DNA of 54,796 nucleotides from Verrucomicrobiia bacterium (GTDB lineage: Bacteria > Verrucomicrobiota > Verrucomicrobiia > Limisphaerales > UBA9464), in the NCBI GenBank assembly GCA_019634635.1, contig JAHCBB010000032.1, positions 1-54,796 on the forward strand, read 5' to 3'. Position numbers and translations under genes: made by a program. Positions 8,157 through 17,464 of this stretch are shown here, piece by piece; position 1 is the first letter of the stretch; the number at the start of each line of letters is the position of its first letter. The notes below the pieces were generated by a model. The model ran no database searches, was not told the origin of the DNA, and was given only the letters and a program-made list of their open reading frames with translations.

Positions 8157-10637
8157 TCAGGCCCGGCCAGCCATGCCGAGCCGCCGTTCCTCGTCGAGAA
8201 TCACCTGCGTGGTCTTCAGCACCGTGTCGGGATTCAACGAGATGCTGTCAATGCCCTGCGCCACCAGAAACCTGGCAAACTCCGGGTAATCACTCGGCGC
8301 CTGGCCGCAGATGCCGATCTTGCGCCCCTTCCGGCGACAGGCGGCGATCACCTGCGCAATCATCCGCTGCACGGCCGCGTTTCGCTCGTCAAAGAGGGGC
8401 GCCACGATCTCGCTGTCCCGGTCCACGCCCAGGATCAACTGGGTCAGGTCATTGGATCCGATGCTGAACCCGTCAAAGAGTTCCGCGAACTCCTCCGCAA
8501 GGATCACATTGCTGGGGATCTCGCACATCACGTACACCTCCAGCCCGTTCTCGCCACGCCGCAGGCCGTGCGTTGCCATCGCCGCGAGCACCCGCCGCCC
8601 CTCCTCCACGGTGCGGCAGAACGGAATCATGAGCTTGAGGTTGCTCAACCCCATCACCTCCCGGACCTGTCGCACCGCCCGACACTCCAGCGCGAATCCC
8701 GCCTGGTAGCGCGGATGGTCGTACCGGCTCGCGCCGCGGAAGCCGAGCATGGGATTCTCCTCCGTGGGCTCGTACGGCATGCCGCCGATCAGGTTGGCAT
8801 ACTCGTTGGTCTTGAAATCGCTGAGGCGCAGGATGACGTCCCTCGGGTAAAACGCCGCGGCAATCATTGCGACGCCTTGCGCGAGCCGGTCCACGAAATA
8901 GGCCGGCTTGTCCGTGTACCCCGCCGTCAGCGCGTCCACCTGCTCTTTTATGGGACCCGCTTCCAGGGATGCATAATTCACCAGGGCCAGCGGGTGGATG
9001 CGGATGCTGTTGGAAATGATGAATTCCTCACGGGCGAGCCCGACCCCGTCGCTGGGCAGTTGCGACAGCCCGAAGGACTCCTCGGGATTCCCGACGTTCA
9101 TCATGACGCGGGTCCGCGGGCGCGCGGCGGCCGCTGGCTCCCGCCGTTCGATTTCATACGCCAGCGGCCCATCGTACACGAATCCGGTGTCTCCCTCCGC
9201 ACAACTCACGGTGACCGGCTGTCCATTCTGCAGCACCTCGGTTGCGGTGCCGGTGCCCACGATCGCCGGCACCCCGAGTTCGCGACTGACGATGGCCGCA
9301 TGGCACGTGCGTCCGCCCCGGTTGGTGACGATGGCCGCCGCCTTCTTCATCACCGGCTCCCAATCCGGGTCGGTACGGTCCGAGACCAGAATCTCCCCTT
9401 CGCGGAACTCTCCGAGCTGCTGGACCCCCCGAAGGATCCGCACCGGTCCGGTGGCGATCCGCTCGCCAATACTCCGTCCGCTCACCAGCACCCGCCCGCG
9501 TTCCTTGAGACGGAAGCTTTCGATGGCCCCGGCCGGCCGCTGTGACTGGACGGTCTCCGGACGCGCCTGCAGGATGAACAACTCGCCGGTCCGGCCGTCC
9601 TTCGCCCACTCGATGTCCATGGGCGAGGGCCGGCCGCGACGTGCCGCGTAGTGGTCCTCGATTTCGCACCCCCATCGGGCCAGCTGCAGAATTTCGTCAT
9701 CGTCGAGCGCAAACCGGATCCGGTCGCCCGGCGGCACCGGCACATTCCTGACCATGCGCCCGCCCCCAATGTCGTAGATCAGCTTGAACTCCTTGGATCC
9801 GGCCAGCTTCTTGAGGATCGGACGGAACCCGGTCCGAAGGGTGGTCTTGAAGACGTGATATTCGTCGGGGTTGACCGCCCCCTGCACCACGTTCTCGCCG
9901 AGGCCGTATGCGGCATTGATGAGCACCGCGTCGCGAAACCCGGTTTCGGGGTCGAGGGTGAACATCACGCCCGAAGCGGCCAGGTCGGACCGCACCATGC
10001 GCTGGACACCGATCGAGAGCGCCACCTTGGAGTGCTCGAATCCCTTGTCCACCCGGTAGCTAATGGCGCGGTCGGTAAAGAGCGACGCGAAGCAACGGCG
10101 GCAGGTGTCCAGCAGGGCGCGATGGCCCTGCACGTTGAGGTAGGATTCCTGCTGTCCGGCAAAGCTGGCGTCCGGGAGGTCCTCCGCCGTCGCGCTGCTC
10201 CGCACCGCGACGTCCGCCGGAAGACCGTCGGGCGATTCGAACCGCTGGTAGGCGTTGAGAATTGCCGACTCGAGGGCCGGCGGCATCGGAGCCGTGAGGA
10301 TGGCGTGGCGGATGGCCGCGCCCCGGCGCCGAAGGTCGGGGATGTCCGCCGTATCCAATTCCGCGAGCTGTTGGTGCACGATGCGGTCGAGATCACCCGA
10401 TCGAAGAAAGTCACGATACGCCGCAGCGGTCACGGCAAACCCATCCGGAACCCTCACCCCGCGCGGCACCAGTTCCCTGTACATTTCGCCCAGCGACGCA
10501 TTCTTTCCGCCCACGATGGGCACATCCTGAATGGAGATCTCCGAGAACCACAGGATGTAGCCGCCAGGTGCCGTGGTGGGAGCCGGTTCCGAGGTCGGTT
10601 GAGGACCCCCAGGAGGGGTGGGATTCGCGACAGACAT
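8157..10637 (-). CDS. ppsA: phosphoenolpyruvate synthase (pyruvate, water dikinase)
   Basis: Makes PEP from pyruvate and ATP for gluconeogenesis. From ATG 10637 the protein has 826 residues. The order is an N-terminal ATP-binding PPDK_N domain (VGGKNASLGEMYREL, VRSSATAEDLPDASFAGQQ), a central phosphohistidine domain with the catalytic His in GGRTCHAAIVSREL, and a C-terminal TIM barrel with GSNDLTQLILGVDRDS and CGQAPSDYPEFARFL. These are the PEP-utilising enzyme signatures, and the length favours PpsA over PPDK. The in-frame extension to 10808 lacks conservation and is rejected. It precedes ppc. An enzyme making PEP next to one consuming it suggests joint control of the PEP node (inference). 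Confidence 0.95.
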   Translation of the reverse strand: MSVANPTPPGGPQPTSEPAPTTAPGGYILWFSEISIQDVPIVGGKNASLGEMYRELVPRGVRVPDGFAVTAAAYRDFLRSGDLDRIVHQQLAELDTADIPDLRRRGAAIRHAILTAPMPPALESAILNAYQRFESPDGLPADVAVRSSATAEDLPDASFAGQQESYLNVQGHRALLDTCRRCFASLFTDRAISYRVDKGFEHSKVALSIGVQRMVRSDLAASGVMFTLDPETGFRDAVLINAAYGLGENVVQGAVNPDEYHVFKTTLRTGFRPILKKLAGSKEFKLIYDIGGGRMVRNVPVPPGDRIRFALDDDEILQLARWGCEIEDHYAARRGRPSPMDIEWAKDGRTGELFILQARPETVQSQRPAGAIESFRLKERGRVLVSGRSIGERIATGPVRILRGVQQLGEFREGEILVSDRTDPDWEPVMKKAAAIVTNRGGRTCHAAIVSRELGVPAIVGTGTATEVLQNGQPVTVSCAEGDTGFVYDGPLAYEIERREPAAAARPRTRVMMNVGNPEESFGLSQLPSDGVGLAREEFIISNSIRIHPLALVNYASLEAGPIKEQVDALTAGYTDKPAYFVDRLAQGVAMIAAAFYPRDVILRLSDFKTNEYANLIGGMPYEPTEENPMLGFRGASRYDHPRYQAGFALECRAVRQVREVMGLSNLKLMIPFCRTVEEGRRVLAAMATHGLRRGENGLEVYVMCEIPSNVILAEEFAELFDGFSIGSNDLTQLILGVDRDSEIVAPLFDERNAAVQRMIAQVIAACRRKGRKIGICGQAPSDYPEFARFLVAQGIDSISLNPDTVLKTTQVILDEERRLGMAGRA

Positions 10638-10961
10638 GGCAGGAGGGAATTCGGCCCGAGCGTCGCTGAACGAGCATCCGGGAGCCAGCCGTGCCTTGGC
10701 AGAATCCCAACCTCTTTTGCCACAGTCGCCACCGGTCCGGAGGCAACACTCCTGCAATTTTTGCCGGCTGGGGCGGCAGATCCACAAGTGCCGCAAGTGC
10801 AGTGCCATCCCCGGGTTCGAGGGATCCCGCCCGCCGCAAGGAACGTGCTCGTGCGTCCGCTGGTCCGGCGGTGGCGCCAGCTCCCCTGATTCCGAGGCGT
10901 CCGTTCTTCAACCGGCTCTGCCTCTCCCCACCCGGCTTGGCCCTCAAGCCGCTCCACCCCG
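10638..10961. other. 324-bp divergent intergenic region
   Basis: Separates leftward ppsA from the rightward metal-efflux operon and must carry both promoters. I found no convincing -35/-10 pair, operator dyad or riboswitch-like fold, and open frames here look spurious. Confidence 0.5.
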
Positions 10962-11438
10962 ATGAACACTCTGGCCGCTTCTTACCACGCCTTGCGCCCG
11001 CGTGAGTTCGCGTCCATAAAAAGACTGGTGCCGGTGCTGAGGTCCATGGTTGTCCTGCTGCTCGCAGCCCTCTGGCTGCCGGCCTCGTCGCACGTCCTCC
11101 TGGAACACGCCGGAGTGGTGCACGCGCATCACGCTCCCTGCCACTCCAGCATGGGGGGCAGTTCCGAGACCCCTGGATCCCCCCACGAGCACGACCCCCA
11201 CGATGCGGCCGATGGCCAATGCCTCAGGGCCGTGCCCGACTCGGGAGCCTCCAAGGCCCCAACCGCATCCCTCGCCTGGAGCCTCGCGGACGCCATGGGT
11301 CTCAAGATGCCGGTTTCGGCATCCGATTCGTGCGGACACCGCCCTCCCCCTCCCGGCACCGCCCCGCCTCATCTGCACCCCTCGTGGACCTTTCTCCACA
11401 GAGTGGTGATGCCCGCCCGCCCTCCGAATTGCGTTTGA
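10962..11438 (+). CDS. small exported His-rich protein preceding RND efflux genes
   Basis: A 158-aa protein with a hydrophobic helix at ~28-43 (MVVLLLAALWLPASSHVLL) and then a His- and Cys-containing region (VVHAHHAPCHSS, HEHDPHD, HLHPSW). The arrangement resembles small periplasmic or membrane proteins that accompany metal efflux operons; I do not recognise a named family, though DUF2946-like proteins look similar. The His clusters suggest metal binding (inference). It is the first gene of a rightward run: the adaptor starts 134 bp downstream and the pump follows 8 bp after that. Confidence 0.6.
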   Translation: MNTLAASYHALRPREFASIKRLVPVLRSMVVLLLAALWLPASSHVLLEHAGVVHAHHAPCHSSMGGSSETPGSPHEHDPHDAADGQCLRAVPDSGASKAPTASLAWSLADAMGLKMPVSASDSCGHRPPPPGTAPPHLHPSWTFLHRVVMPARPPNCV

Positions 11439-11572
11439 GGATCTGCGGCTCGTCGTCCTTCGGCGGGAGCATTCGCAGTCCACACCCCCCTTGAAACGAC
11501 GCCCGATGTCGTCCCGGGCGCTCCTTCCCTGCGTGTGTGCCGTTGGACGACCACTCCCTCGCTTGGTTGACC

Positions 11573-13162
11573 ATGAATTTCTTGCTGCCGCCCCGAAACT
11601 CGCGCCCGCGGATCCGGCGTCCCACTCGCAGCTTGTGTGGCCTGGCGCTATGTGTGTTGTTCGCCGGATGCCATCGCCATCCTGCTTCGGGGCCGCCTCC
11701 GCCGCCGGGGGCACTCCAACAGACCGCTCACTCGGAGGACCTGGAGTTCTATCTGGAACATCCACCGCTGGTCGCCGGACAGGCGGCCCAGCTGGTCGGA
11801 CATCTCTCCAAACTGCCGTCCGGCATCCCTTGGGAGGGCTCGAACGTCCGGTACCAGTTCCGCTTGGGCGACACCCTGGTGGAGTCTCCGGATCTCAGCC
11901 CCGTGCAGCCTGGAGTCTATTCGCACGCGTTGGTGTTCCCGAAAGCCGGCGACTGGCGGGGCCTGTTGCTGGCCGGCTCGCGCGACCAGAAAAGCACCCT
12001 CAGTTTTGGGCCTGTTCGGGTGCATGCCGATGCCGAGAACGCTGAAGCCGCCCCGCAACCGCCCCCCCTTGAAGGCATCCTGGTGTCCAAGGAACGCCAG
12101 TGGCAGCTGGGAATTCGCACGGCTCCGGTGGTCCCGCAACGCCTGGTGTCACGTGTGCGCGCGGCGGGCACCGTGACCGCCCCGCCCGGGGCCACCGCCC
12201 ACGTGTCCGCCCCGTTTCCCGGAACCTTCCTGTCGCCTTCGAACGACATTCCACCCACGCTTGGGGAATCCGTCACCGCCGGCCAGATCCTCGGCCGGCT
12301 TCGTCCGGCGTTCTCGGAGGCCACGGCAAAACTCGGGGAAATCGAAGGCCAGATCGCGGATGCGAAGCTTTCGGTGGCCCAGGCCCGGCGCAACCTGGAT
12401 CGCGTACGGCGACTGGTGGAGCTGGGTATCGAGTCGCGTCAGGATCTGGAACTGGCCCAACTCGGTTACGAGGCCGCCGTCGCACGCCTGGAAGCCACGC
12501 TCGCGACACGGACCAGCTATCGGTCCGGTGCCGATCCGGCCGGCGAAATTCCCCTCCAGGAGCTTCGTGCCCCCATCAGCGGCCGCGTCGTCGCGGGTCC
12601 GTCGGCAGCTCCCGGTCAGTACGTCCCTGCCGACCAGGTGTTGTTCACGCTGCTCGAATCCGGACGCATCCGGATCGAAGCCCGGATTCCGGAGTCCGCG
12701 GTTCAACGGCTCGGTGCGGATCCGGATGCGCTGCTGGAATCGCCCGGACGCCGGGGTGAGTTTCTCTCCGTGGCGACGGCGGGCGGCCGGCTGGTGTTCG
12801 CCAGTCCGCTGGTGGACGCCTCCACCCACACCGTGACCTTTGTCTACGAGCTGCCGAATCCCGACGGGCGCTTCCGGATCGGGGAGCACCTCAACGCGCT
12901 GCTCGCATCCCAGGACGCCGCCCTGCGCCTGGCGATTCCGGATGCCGCCATCGTCGAAGATGGGGGCCAGCCGGTCGCCTTTGTGCAGGTCGCCGGCGAG
13001 ACCTTTGAGCGGCGCGAGCTGGTGCTGGGGCTCCGCGACGGCAATCAGGTTGAGGTCCTTTCGGGACTTCGGTCCGGTGAACGGGTGGTGGTCGCCGGTG
13101 CCAACCTCGTGCGCCTCTCGGGGGCCAGCACGGAGGTCCCGGCCGAGGGACATGTCCACTGA
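11573..13162 (+). CDS. RND efflux periplasmic adaptor (CzcB/CusB-like lipoprotein)
   Basis: This is the membrane-fusion subunit that links an inner-membrane RND pump to an outer-membrane channel. ATG 11573 (529 aa) gives a compact lipoprotein signal with a lipobox-like LFAGC; a start 12 codons upstream is also open. Residues ~50-150 form an extra beta domain (FYLEHPPLVAGQAAQLVGHL ... FPKAGDWRG) like the YtkA-like module seen in some metal adaptors. Then come the barrel and lipoyl halves (AAGTVTAPPGATAHVSAPFPG), a helical hairpin (QIADAKLSVAQARRNLDRVR ... AVARLEAT), a second lipoyl part (LRAPISGRVV), and the membrane-proximal domain. The C-terminus ends HVH. The pump gene begins 8 bp downstream. 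Confidence 0.88.
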   Translation: MNFLLPPRNSRPRIRRPTRSLCGLALCVLFAGCHRHPASGPPPPPGALQQTAHSEDLEFYLEHPPLVAGQAAQLVGHLSKLPSGIPWEGSNVRYQFRLGDTLVESPDLSPVQPGVYSHALVFPKAGDWRGLLLAGSRDQKSTLSFGPVRVHADAENAEAAPQPPPLEGILVSKERQWQLGIRTAPVVPQRLVSRVRAAGTVTAPPGATAHVSAPFPGTFLSPSNDIPPTLGESVTAGQILGRLRPAFSEATAKLGEIEGQIADAKLSVAQARRNLDRVRRLVELGIESRQDLELAQLGYEAAVARLEATLATRTSYRSGADPAGEIPLQELRAPISGRVVAGPSAAPGQYVPADQVLFTLLESGRIRIEARIPESAVQRLGADPDALLESPGRRGEFLSVATAGGRLVFASPLVDASTHTVTFVYELPNPDGRFRIGEHLNALLASQDAALRLAIPDAAIVEDGGQPVAFVQVAGETFERRELVLGLRDGNQVEVLSGLRSGERVVVAGANLVRLSGASTEVPAEGHVH

Positions 13163-13170
13163 CCATCCCC

Positions 13171-16100
13171 ATGGACTCCCTGATTCATTGGGCGCTGCGC
13201 CACCGGACCGCCGTGCTCTTCCTGGCGCTGGTCCTGCTCGTCGTCGGCGGCAATTCGGCACTGCGGATGCCCGTGGACGTCTTCCCGGACCTCACCGCCC
13301 CTACCGTCACCGTCCTCACCGAAGCCGGCGGGATGGCTGCGGATGAGGCTGAGGTCCAGGTCACCATCCCGTTGGAGACCTCAATCAATGGCGCGCCGGG
13401 CGTCCGACGGGTCCGGTCGGCTTCGACCACCGGATTGTCCATCCTCTGGGCCGAGTTTGCCTGGGGGACGGATCTCCGGGCGGCCCGGCAGGTGGTAAGC
13501 GAGCGGGTGGCCCTGGCGTCGGCGGATCTTCCCGCGGAGGTGGACCGTCCGATCATCGCCCCCACGTCCTCCATCATGGGCGAGATCCTGTTCCTCGCCC
13601 TGACATCCGACACCGTGCCGCCCCGCGAATTGCGGACGTATGCCGAAACGGTGATTCGTCGCCGCCTGCTTTCGGTTCCGGGAGTGTCGCAAGTCATCGC
13701 GATCGGGGGCGCCCAGAAGCAGCATCAGGTGGCGCTGTCGCCGGACCGGCTCGTGGCGCGTGGGGTTTCCCTGGCCGAGGTGGCCGACGCCCTCGCCAGC
13801 GCCAACCTCAACGCGCCGGCGGGGGTCATCCCCCAGCGGAACATCGAGTGGCTGGTCACCGGCGTCGGACGCATGCGTACGTCCAACGACATCGCTGCCA
13901 CAGTGGTCCGGTCCCTGGACGGCGTGCCCCTGACGGTTGGGGATCTTGGCGGGGTGCGCATCGGCAACGCCCCGCGCCGGGGAGATGCGGCGCTCAATGG
14001 CCGCGAGGCGGTGGTCCTGGGCCTCCAGAAGCAACCGGGCGCCAATACACTGGAGCTCACCCGCCGCCTGGACTTGGTGCTGGATGATCTCGCGACCCGG
14101 TTGCCGGAGGGAGTCACCCTGCACCGCCACGTTTTTCGGCAGGCGGATTTCATCCAGGTGGCGGTGGACAACGTCCGCAAGGCGTTGTCCGAGGGCATCT
14201 TCTTCGTGGTCCTCGTCATCCTCGCATTTCTGGGAAGCCTTCGGGCGACGGTGATCAGCGTGGTCGCGATTCCCCTGTCGCTGGCGGCCGCCGTCGTGGC
14301 GCTCGACCTGTCGGGCGCGACGATCAACACGATGACCCTCGGCGGCATGGCCATCGCCATCGGGGCGCTGGTGGACGACGCGGTGATTGACGTGGAGAAC
14401 GTGTTCCGGCGGCTGCGGGAGAATACCGCCCTGCCGGAATCCGCGCGCCGCGCCGTGCTGCGGGTGGTGCTGGACGCCAGCATCGAGATCCGCAGTTCGA
14501 TCGTCTTCGCCACCGCGATCATTGCACTCGTGTTCGTTCCCGTGTTCTTCCTTGAAGGCATCGAGGGGCGGCTGCTGCGTCCGCTGGGCACCGCCTATCT
14601 GACCGCCCTTGGCGCCTCGCTGCTGGTCGCCGTCACCGTGACACCGGCCCTGTGTCTCCTGCTGCTCCCACGAAGCCGCGCGGTGGAGACCGCCCATGAA
14701 CCCCGGGTCGTTCGCACCATGAAACGGGCCTACGGCCGGGTGCTGACACCGGTCCTCAATCACCCGTGGGCGGTTCCGATCCCGACGATGGCGCTTCTGG
14801 TGGTGGCGCTGGCGGTCCTGCCGCAGTTCGGGCGCGGCTTCCTGCCCGACTTCAATGAAGGCACGCTCACCATCAGCGCCGTCACCATCCCGGGAACGAG
14901 CCTCGACGAATCAGGCCGCATCGCACAGCTTGCGGAGCGGGTCCTGCTGGAACATCCCGAGGTGGCATCGGTGACGCGGCGCACCGGACGTGCCGAACGC
15001 GATGAACATGCGCAGGGCGTCGAATCCTCGGAATTGGACGTCTCGCTGCGCCCGGGGGGCCGCTCAAAACAGGCGTTTCTGGAAGACCTCCGGGAGTCGT
15101 TGTCCGCGGTTCCTGGAATGAGTTTTTCGATCGGTCAGCCGATCTCGCACCGGATGGACCACATGCTCTCCGGAACGCGCGCTGCCATTGCCATCAAGCT
15201 CTTCGGCCCCGGACTGCGTCCGCTCCGTGACCTCGCCGCCCGTGTCGAAACTGCGGTCCATGACGTTCCTGGCGTGGTGGACCTTTCGGTCGAACCCCAG
15301 GCCGACATCCCCAATCTGCGGGCGCGATTTGACCGCGCGGCCCTTGCCCGTCACGGGCTCACAATCCGCGAGGTTGCGCGGACCCTCGAAGCGGCAGTCC
15401 GGGGAATCACCGTCACCCGAATCCTGGAGGATCAGCGCGCAGTGGACCTCACCCTGCGTCTGGAGACCGATGGCATGCCCATGGCCGTGGACGAACTGGG
15501 CGACCTCCTGGTCCGGACCCCCAGCGGCGCCTATGTCCCGCTGTCCACCCTCGCCGACCTCGTACGGGACACCGGGCCCAACGTAATCGGTCGCGAGCAA
15601 CTCGAGCGCAAGCTGGTGGTGTCCTGCAACGTCGCCGGCCGCGATGTCACCGGAGTTGTCGAGGATCTGCGCCGGAGGGTGGAGCCGCTGCTGGCATCCC
15701 TGCCCGGGTACCGGGTGGAATTCGGCGGGCAGTTTGAGAGTGCCGCGTCGGCACAACGGAGGCTCCTGGTGGTGGGGGGCGCCGTCGTCGGGGCAGTGGT
15801 GCTCCTGCTGGCCACGGTGCTGGGAGGCGCCCGGGACGCCGCGATCGTGATGCTGAATCTGCCGCTGTGCCTGATCGGTGCCGTCGCCGGAGTCGCCCTG
15901 ACCGGCGGCGTGCTGAACGTCGCCTCGATGATTGGCTTCATCACGGTCTTCGGGATCAGCACCCGCAACGGAATCATGCTCCTGACCCACATCCATCACC
16001 TCCAGCGGCGCGAAGGCGTGGGGAATTTCCGGGAGGCGGTCACGCAGGGGGCGCTGGAGCGGCTGGCTCCAATCACCATGACGGCGCTGGCGGCGGCCCT

Positions 16101-16281
16101 CGCCCTCATCCCCCTCGCCCTCGGCGCGGGCCGGCCCGGCAGCGAGATTCAGAGCCCGATGGCCACGGTGATCCTGTGCGGACTCCTCACCTCGCTGCCG
16201 CTGGACCTTCTCATCCTGCCCGCGCTGTACCTGCGATTCGGGCGCCCCCGGTCCGCGGAGGCTCTCCGTCCATTCCCATAG
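13171..16281 (+). CDS. RND heavy-metal efflux pump (CzcA/CusA family)
   Basis: A 1036-aa inner-membrane proton/cation antiporter of the HME-RND class. TM1 lies at the N-terminus (TAVLFLALVLLVVGG). The large porter loop begins PVDVFPDLTAPTVTV. TM4 carries acidic residues expected for proton coupling in GALVDDAVIDVENVFRR (D402, D403, D407, E409). The second half repeats the fold (IVMLNLPLCLIGAVAGVALTGG, then ISTRNGIMLLTHIHHL). The TM4 motif differs from classic CzcA and CusA, so the substrate is uncertain; a divalent or monovalent metal is likely. No TolC-like outer-membrane partner follows, so it must be supplied from elsewhere. The gene ends 21 bp before the convergent glycosylase. Confidence 0.92.
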   Translation: MDSLIHWALRHRTAVLFLALVLLVVGGNSALRMPVDVFPDLTAPTVTVLTEAGGMAADEAEVQVTIPLETSINGAPGVRRVRSASTTGLSILWAEFAWGTDLRAARQVVSERVALASADLPAEVDRPIIAPTSSIMGEILFLALTSDTVPPRELRTYAETVIRRRLLSVPGVSQVIAIGGAQKQHQVALSPDRLVARGVSLAEVADALASANLNAPAGVIPQRNIEWLVTGVGRMRTSNDIAATVVRSLDGVPLTVGDLGGVRIGNAPRRGDAALNGREAVVLGLQKQPGANTLELTRRLDLVLDDLATRLPEGVTLHRHVFRQADFIQVAVDNVRKALSEGIFFVVLVILAFLGSLRATVISVVAIPLSLAAAVVALDLSGATINTMTLGGMAIAIGALVDDAVIDVENVFRRLRENTALPESARRAVLRVVLDASIEIRSSIVFATAIIALVFVPVFFLEGIEGRLLRPLGTAYLTALGASLLVAVTVTPALCLLLLPRSRAVETAHEPRVVRTMKRAYGRVLTPVLNHPWAVPIPTMALLVVALAVLPQFGRGFLPDFNEGTLTISAVTIPGTSLDESGRIAQLAERVLLEHPEVASVTRRTGRAERDEHAQGVESSELDVSLRPGGRSKQAFLEDLRESLSAVPGMSFSIGQPISHRMDHMLSGTRAAIAIKLFGPGLRPLRDLAARVETAVHDVPGVVDLSVEPQADIPNLRARFDRAALARHGLTIREVARTLEAAVRGITVTRILEDQRAVDLTLRLETDGMPMAVDELGDLLVRTPSGAYVPLSTLADLVRDTGPNVIGREQLERKLVVSCNVAGRDVTGVVEDLRRRVEPLLASLPGYRVEFGGQFESAASAQRRLLVVGGAVVGAVVLLLATVLGGARDAAIVMLNLPLCLIGAVAGVALTGGVLNVASMIGFITVFGISTRNGIMLLTHIHHLQRREGVGNFREAVTQGALERLAPITMTALAAALALIPLALGAGRPGSEIQSPMATVILCGLLTSLPLDLLILPALYLRFGRPRSAEALRPFP

Positions 16282-16302
16282 GCGGGAACTGTGGAAGTCC
16301 GG

Positions 16303-16914
16303 TCAACGCGACAGGTCCGCGGCGCGCCACAGGTACCAACTGGCGGTCGTCCGGTGCGGACGCCACCGCTCCGCGTGCGCCGCCAACGCATCCGGTGCCG
16401 GCATCTCCGGCCGGCCGTAGGCGATCCGAAATCCGTTGCGCACTCCGAAATCGTCCACGGGGAGGACATCCGGCCGTGCCAGCCCGAACATGAGGAACAT
16501 CTCGACGGTCCAGCGTCCGACGCCGCGGCATTCCGTGAGACAGGCGATGATCCGTTCATCGTCCCAACGGGCCAGCACCCGACGCGAGGGGAGGCGTCCA
16601 TTCATCGCCCGCGCGCTCAAATCGCGGATGGCGGCCAGCTTGGCCCTCGAAAATCCGGCGGCGCGAATCGGCGCATCGGCCACCGCGGCCACCGCATCGG
16701 GCCTGGGAAAGCCCCGTCCGTCGAACAGGGCGCGGAAACGGCGCAGGATCGTGCCTGCTGCGACGCCATTGAGCTGCTGGTGGGCCACCGCCGACACGAG
16801 GGCCTCGTACGGGGTCCGCCGGTCGGGCTTGAGCGGACACGGACCCACCTTCCGGATGAGCCGGCGCATCACAGGATCCACACGGGCGAGGTGACGATGC
16901 GCCTCTGGAGTCAT
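16303..16914 (-). CDS. DNA-3-methyladenine glycosylase II-like (HhH-GPD)
   Basis: A base-excision repair enzyme removing alkylated purines. The 203-aa length matches the short, single-domain AlkA-like proteins. Helix-hairpin-helix and GPD features are visible: YEALVSAVAHQQLNGVAAGTI, then LTECRGVGRWTVEMFLMFGL (HhH plus following helix), then the catalytic Asp in LPVDDFGVRNGF. There is no [4Fe-4S] Cys cluster, which separates it from MutY/Nth. It is the last gene of a minus-strand run (aroQ, glutaredoxin, GNAT, this gene) with gaps of 4-47 bp, so an operon is likely. Confidence 0.9.
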   Translation of the reverse strand: MTPEAHRHLARVDPVMRRLIRKVGPCPLKPDRRTPYEALVSAVAHQQLNGVAAGTILRRFRALFDGRGFPRPDAVAAVADAPIRAAGFSRAKLAAIRDLSARAMNGRLPSRRVLARWDDERIIACLTECRGVGRWTVEMFLMFGLARPDVLPVDDFGVRNGFRIAYGRPEMPAPDALAAHAERWRPHRTTASWYLWRAADLSR

Positions 16915-16923
16915 GCGGGTCCG

Positions 16924-17460
16924 TCAGGATTTCGTCGGTTCACCCGGGTCAGGCAAACGGGCCAGGGCATCGCCCGCAAGCCGCATCACGGTCCATTCGT
17001 CGAGCGGCACCGCCCCCAGGGATCGGTAGAACTCAATGCTGGGGGTGTTCCACTTCAGCACCGCCCAGTCGAAGCGCCCGCATCCGCGCTGCCGCGCCAG
17101 CCGGCCCACGTGGAGGAGGAGCGCCTTTCCAAACCCACGACCCCGGAATTCCGGGAGCACGAAAAGGTCCTCCATGTAGATCCCCGGCCTGGCCAGGAAT
17201 GTGGAGTAATTCGTGAAAAAAAGGGCCATGCCCACCGGCGTCCCATCCCATTCCCCCAACACCACCTCGGCGGCAGGAGACTCGCCAAACACGGTGGCGC
17301 GGAGCCCTTCCTCGGTGGCGACGCACTCCTGCGAGAGCCGCTCGTAGGCAGCCAGAGCATGAATGAACCGGTGGATGACCGGGGTGTCGCCCACCGTTGC
17401 GGAACGGATCCGGAACCCCCCGGGGAGCCGCTGCTGCCGCTGGGACTCCTCGGCGGCCAT
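16924..17460 (-). CDS. GNAT-family N-acetyltransferase
   Basis: A 178-aa acyl-CoA-dependent acetyltransferase. The ATG at 17460 is preferred: an upstream extension to 17613 overlaps the glutaredoxin gene and is Arg/Ser-rich noise. FRIRSATVGDTPVIHRFIHA is the first strand-helix. IYMEDLFVLPEFRGRGFGKA holds the acetyl-CoA pyrophosphate loop (RGRGFGKA). FDWAVLKWNTPSIEFYRSLG is the C-terminal strand and helix with the usual Asn and Tyr. This pattern is closest to the SAT (diamine/spermidine acetyltransferase) branch, but the substrate is unknown. It starts 4 bp after the glutaredoxin stop and ends 9 bp before the glycosylase start. Confidence 0.88.
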   Translation of the reverse strand: MAAEESQRQQRLPGGFRIRSATVGDTPVIHRFIHALAAYERLSQECVATEEGLRATVFGESPAAEVVLGEWDGTPVGMALFFTNYSTFLARPGIYMEDLFVLPEFRGRGFGKALLLHVGRLARQRGCGRFDWAVLKWNTPSIEFYRSLGAVPLDEWTVMRLAGDALARLPDPGEPTKS

Positions 17461-17464
17461 GCCG

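Noticed and set aside
6584..8467. Long plus-strand frame opposite ppc (627 aa)
   Set aside because: Lies antisense to a strongly supported PEP carboxylase and shows His/Arg/Pro/Gln-rich noise typical of shadow frames in GC-rich DNA.
13381..14763. 460-codon minus-strand frame inside the RND pump
   Set aside because: Antisense shadow of the pump gene; composition is Gly/His/Arg/Gln-rich with no domain.
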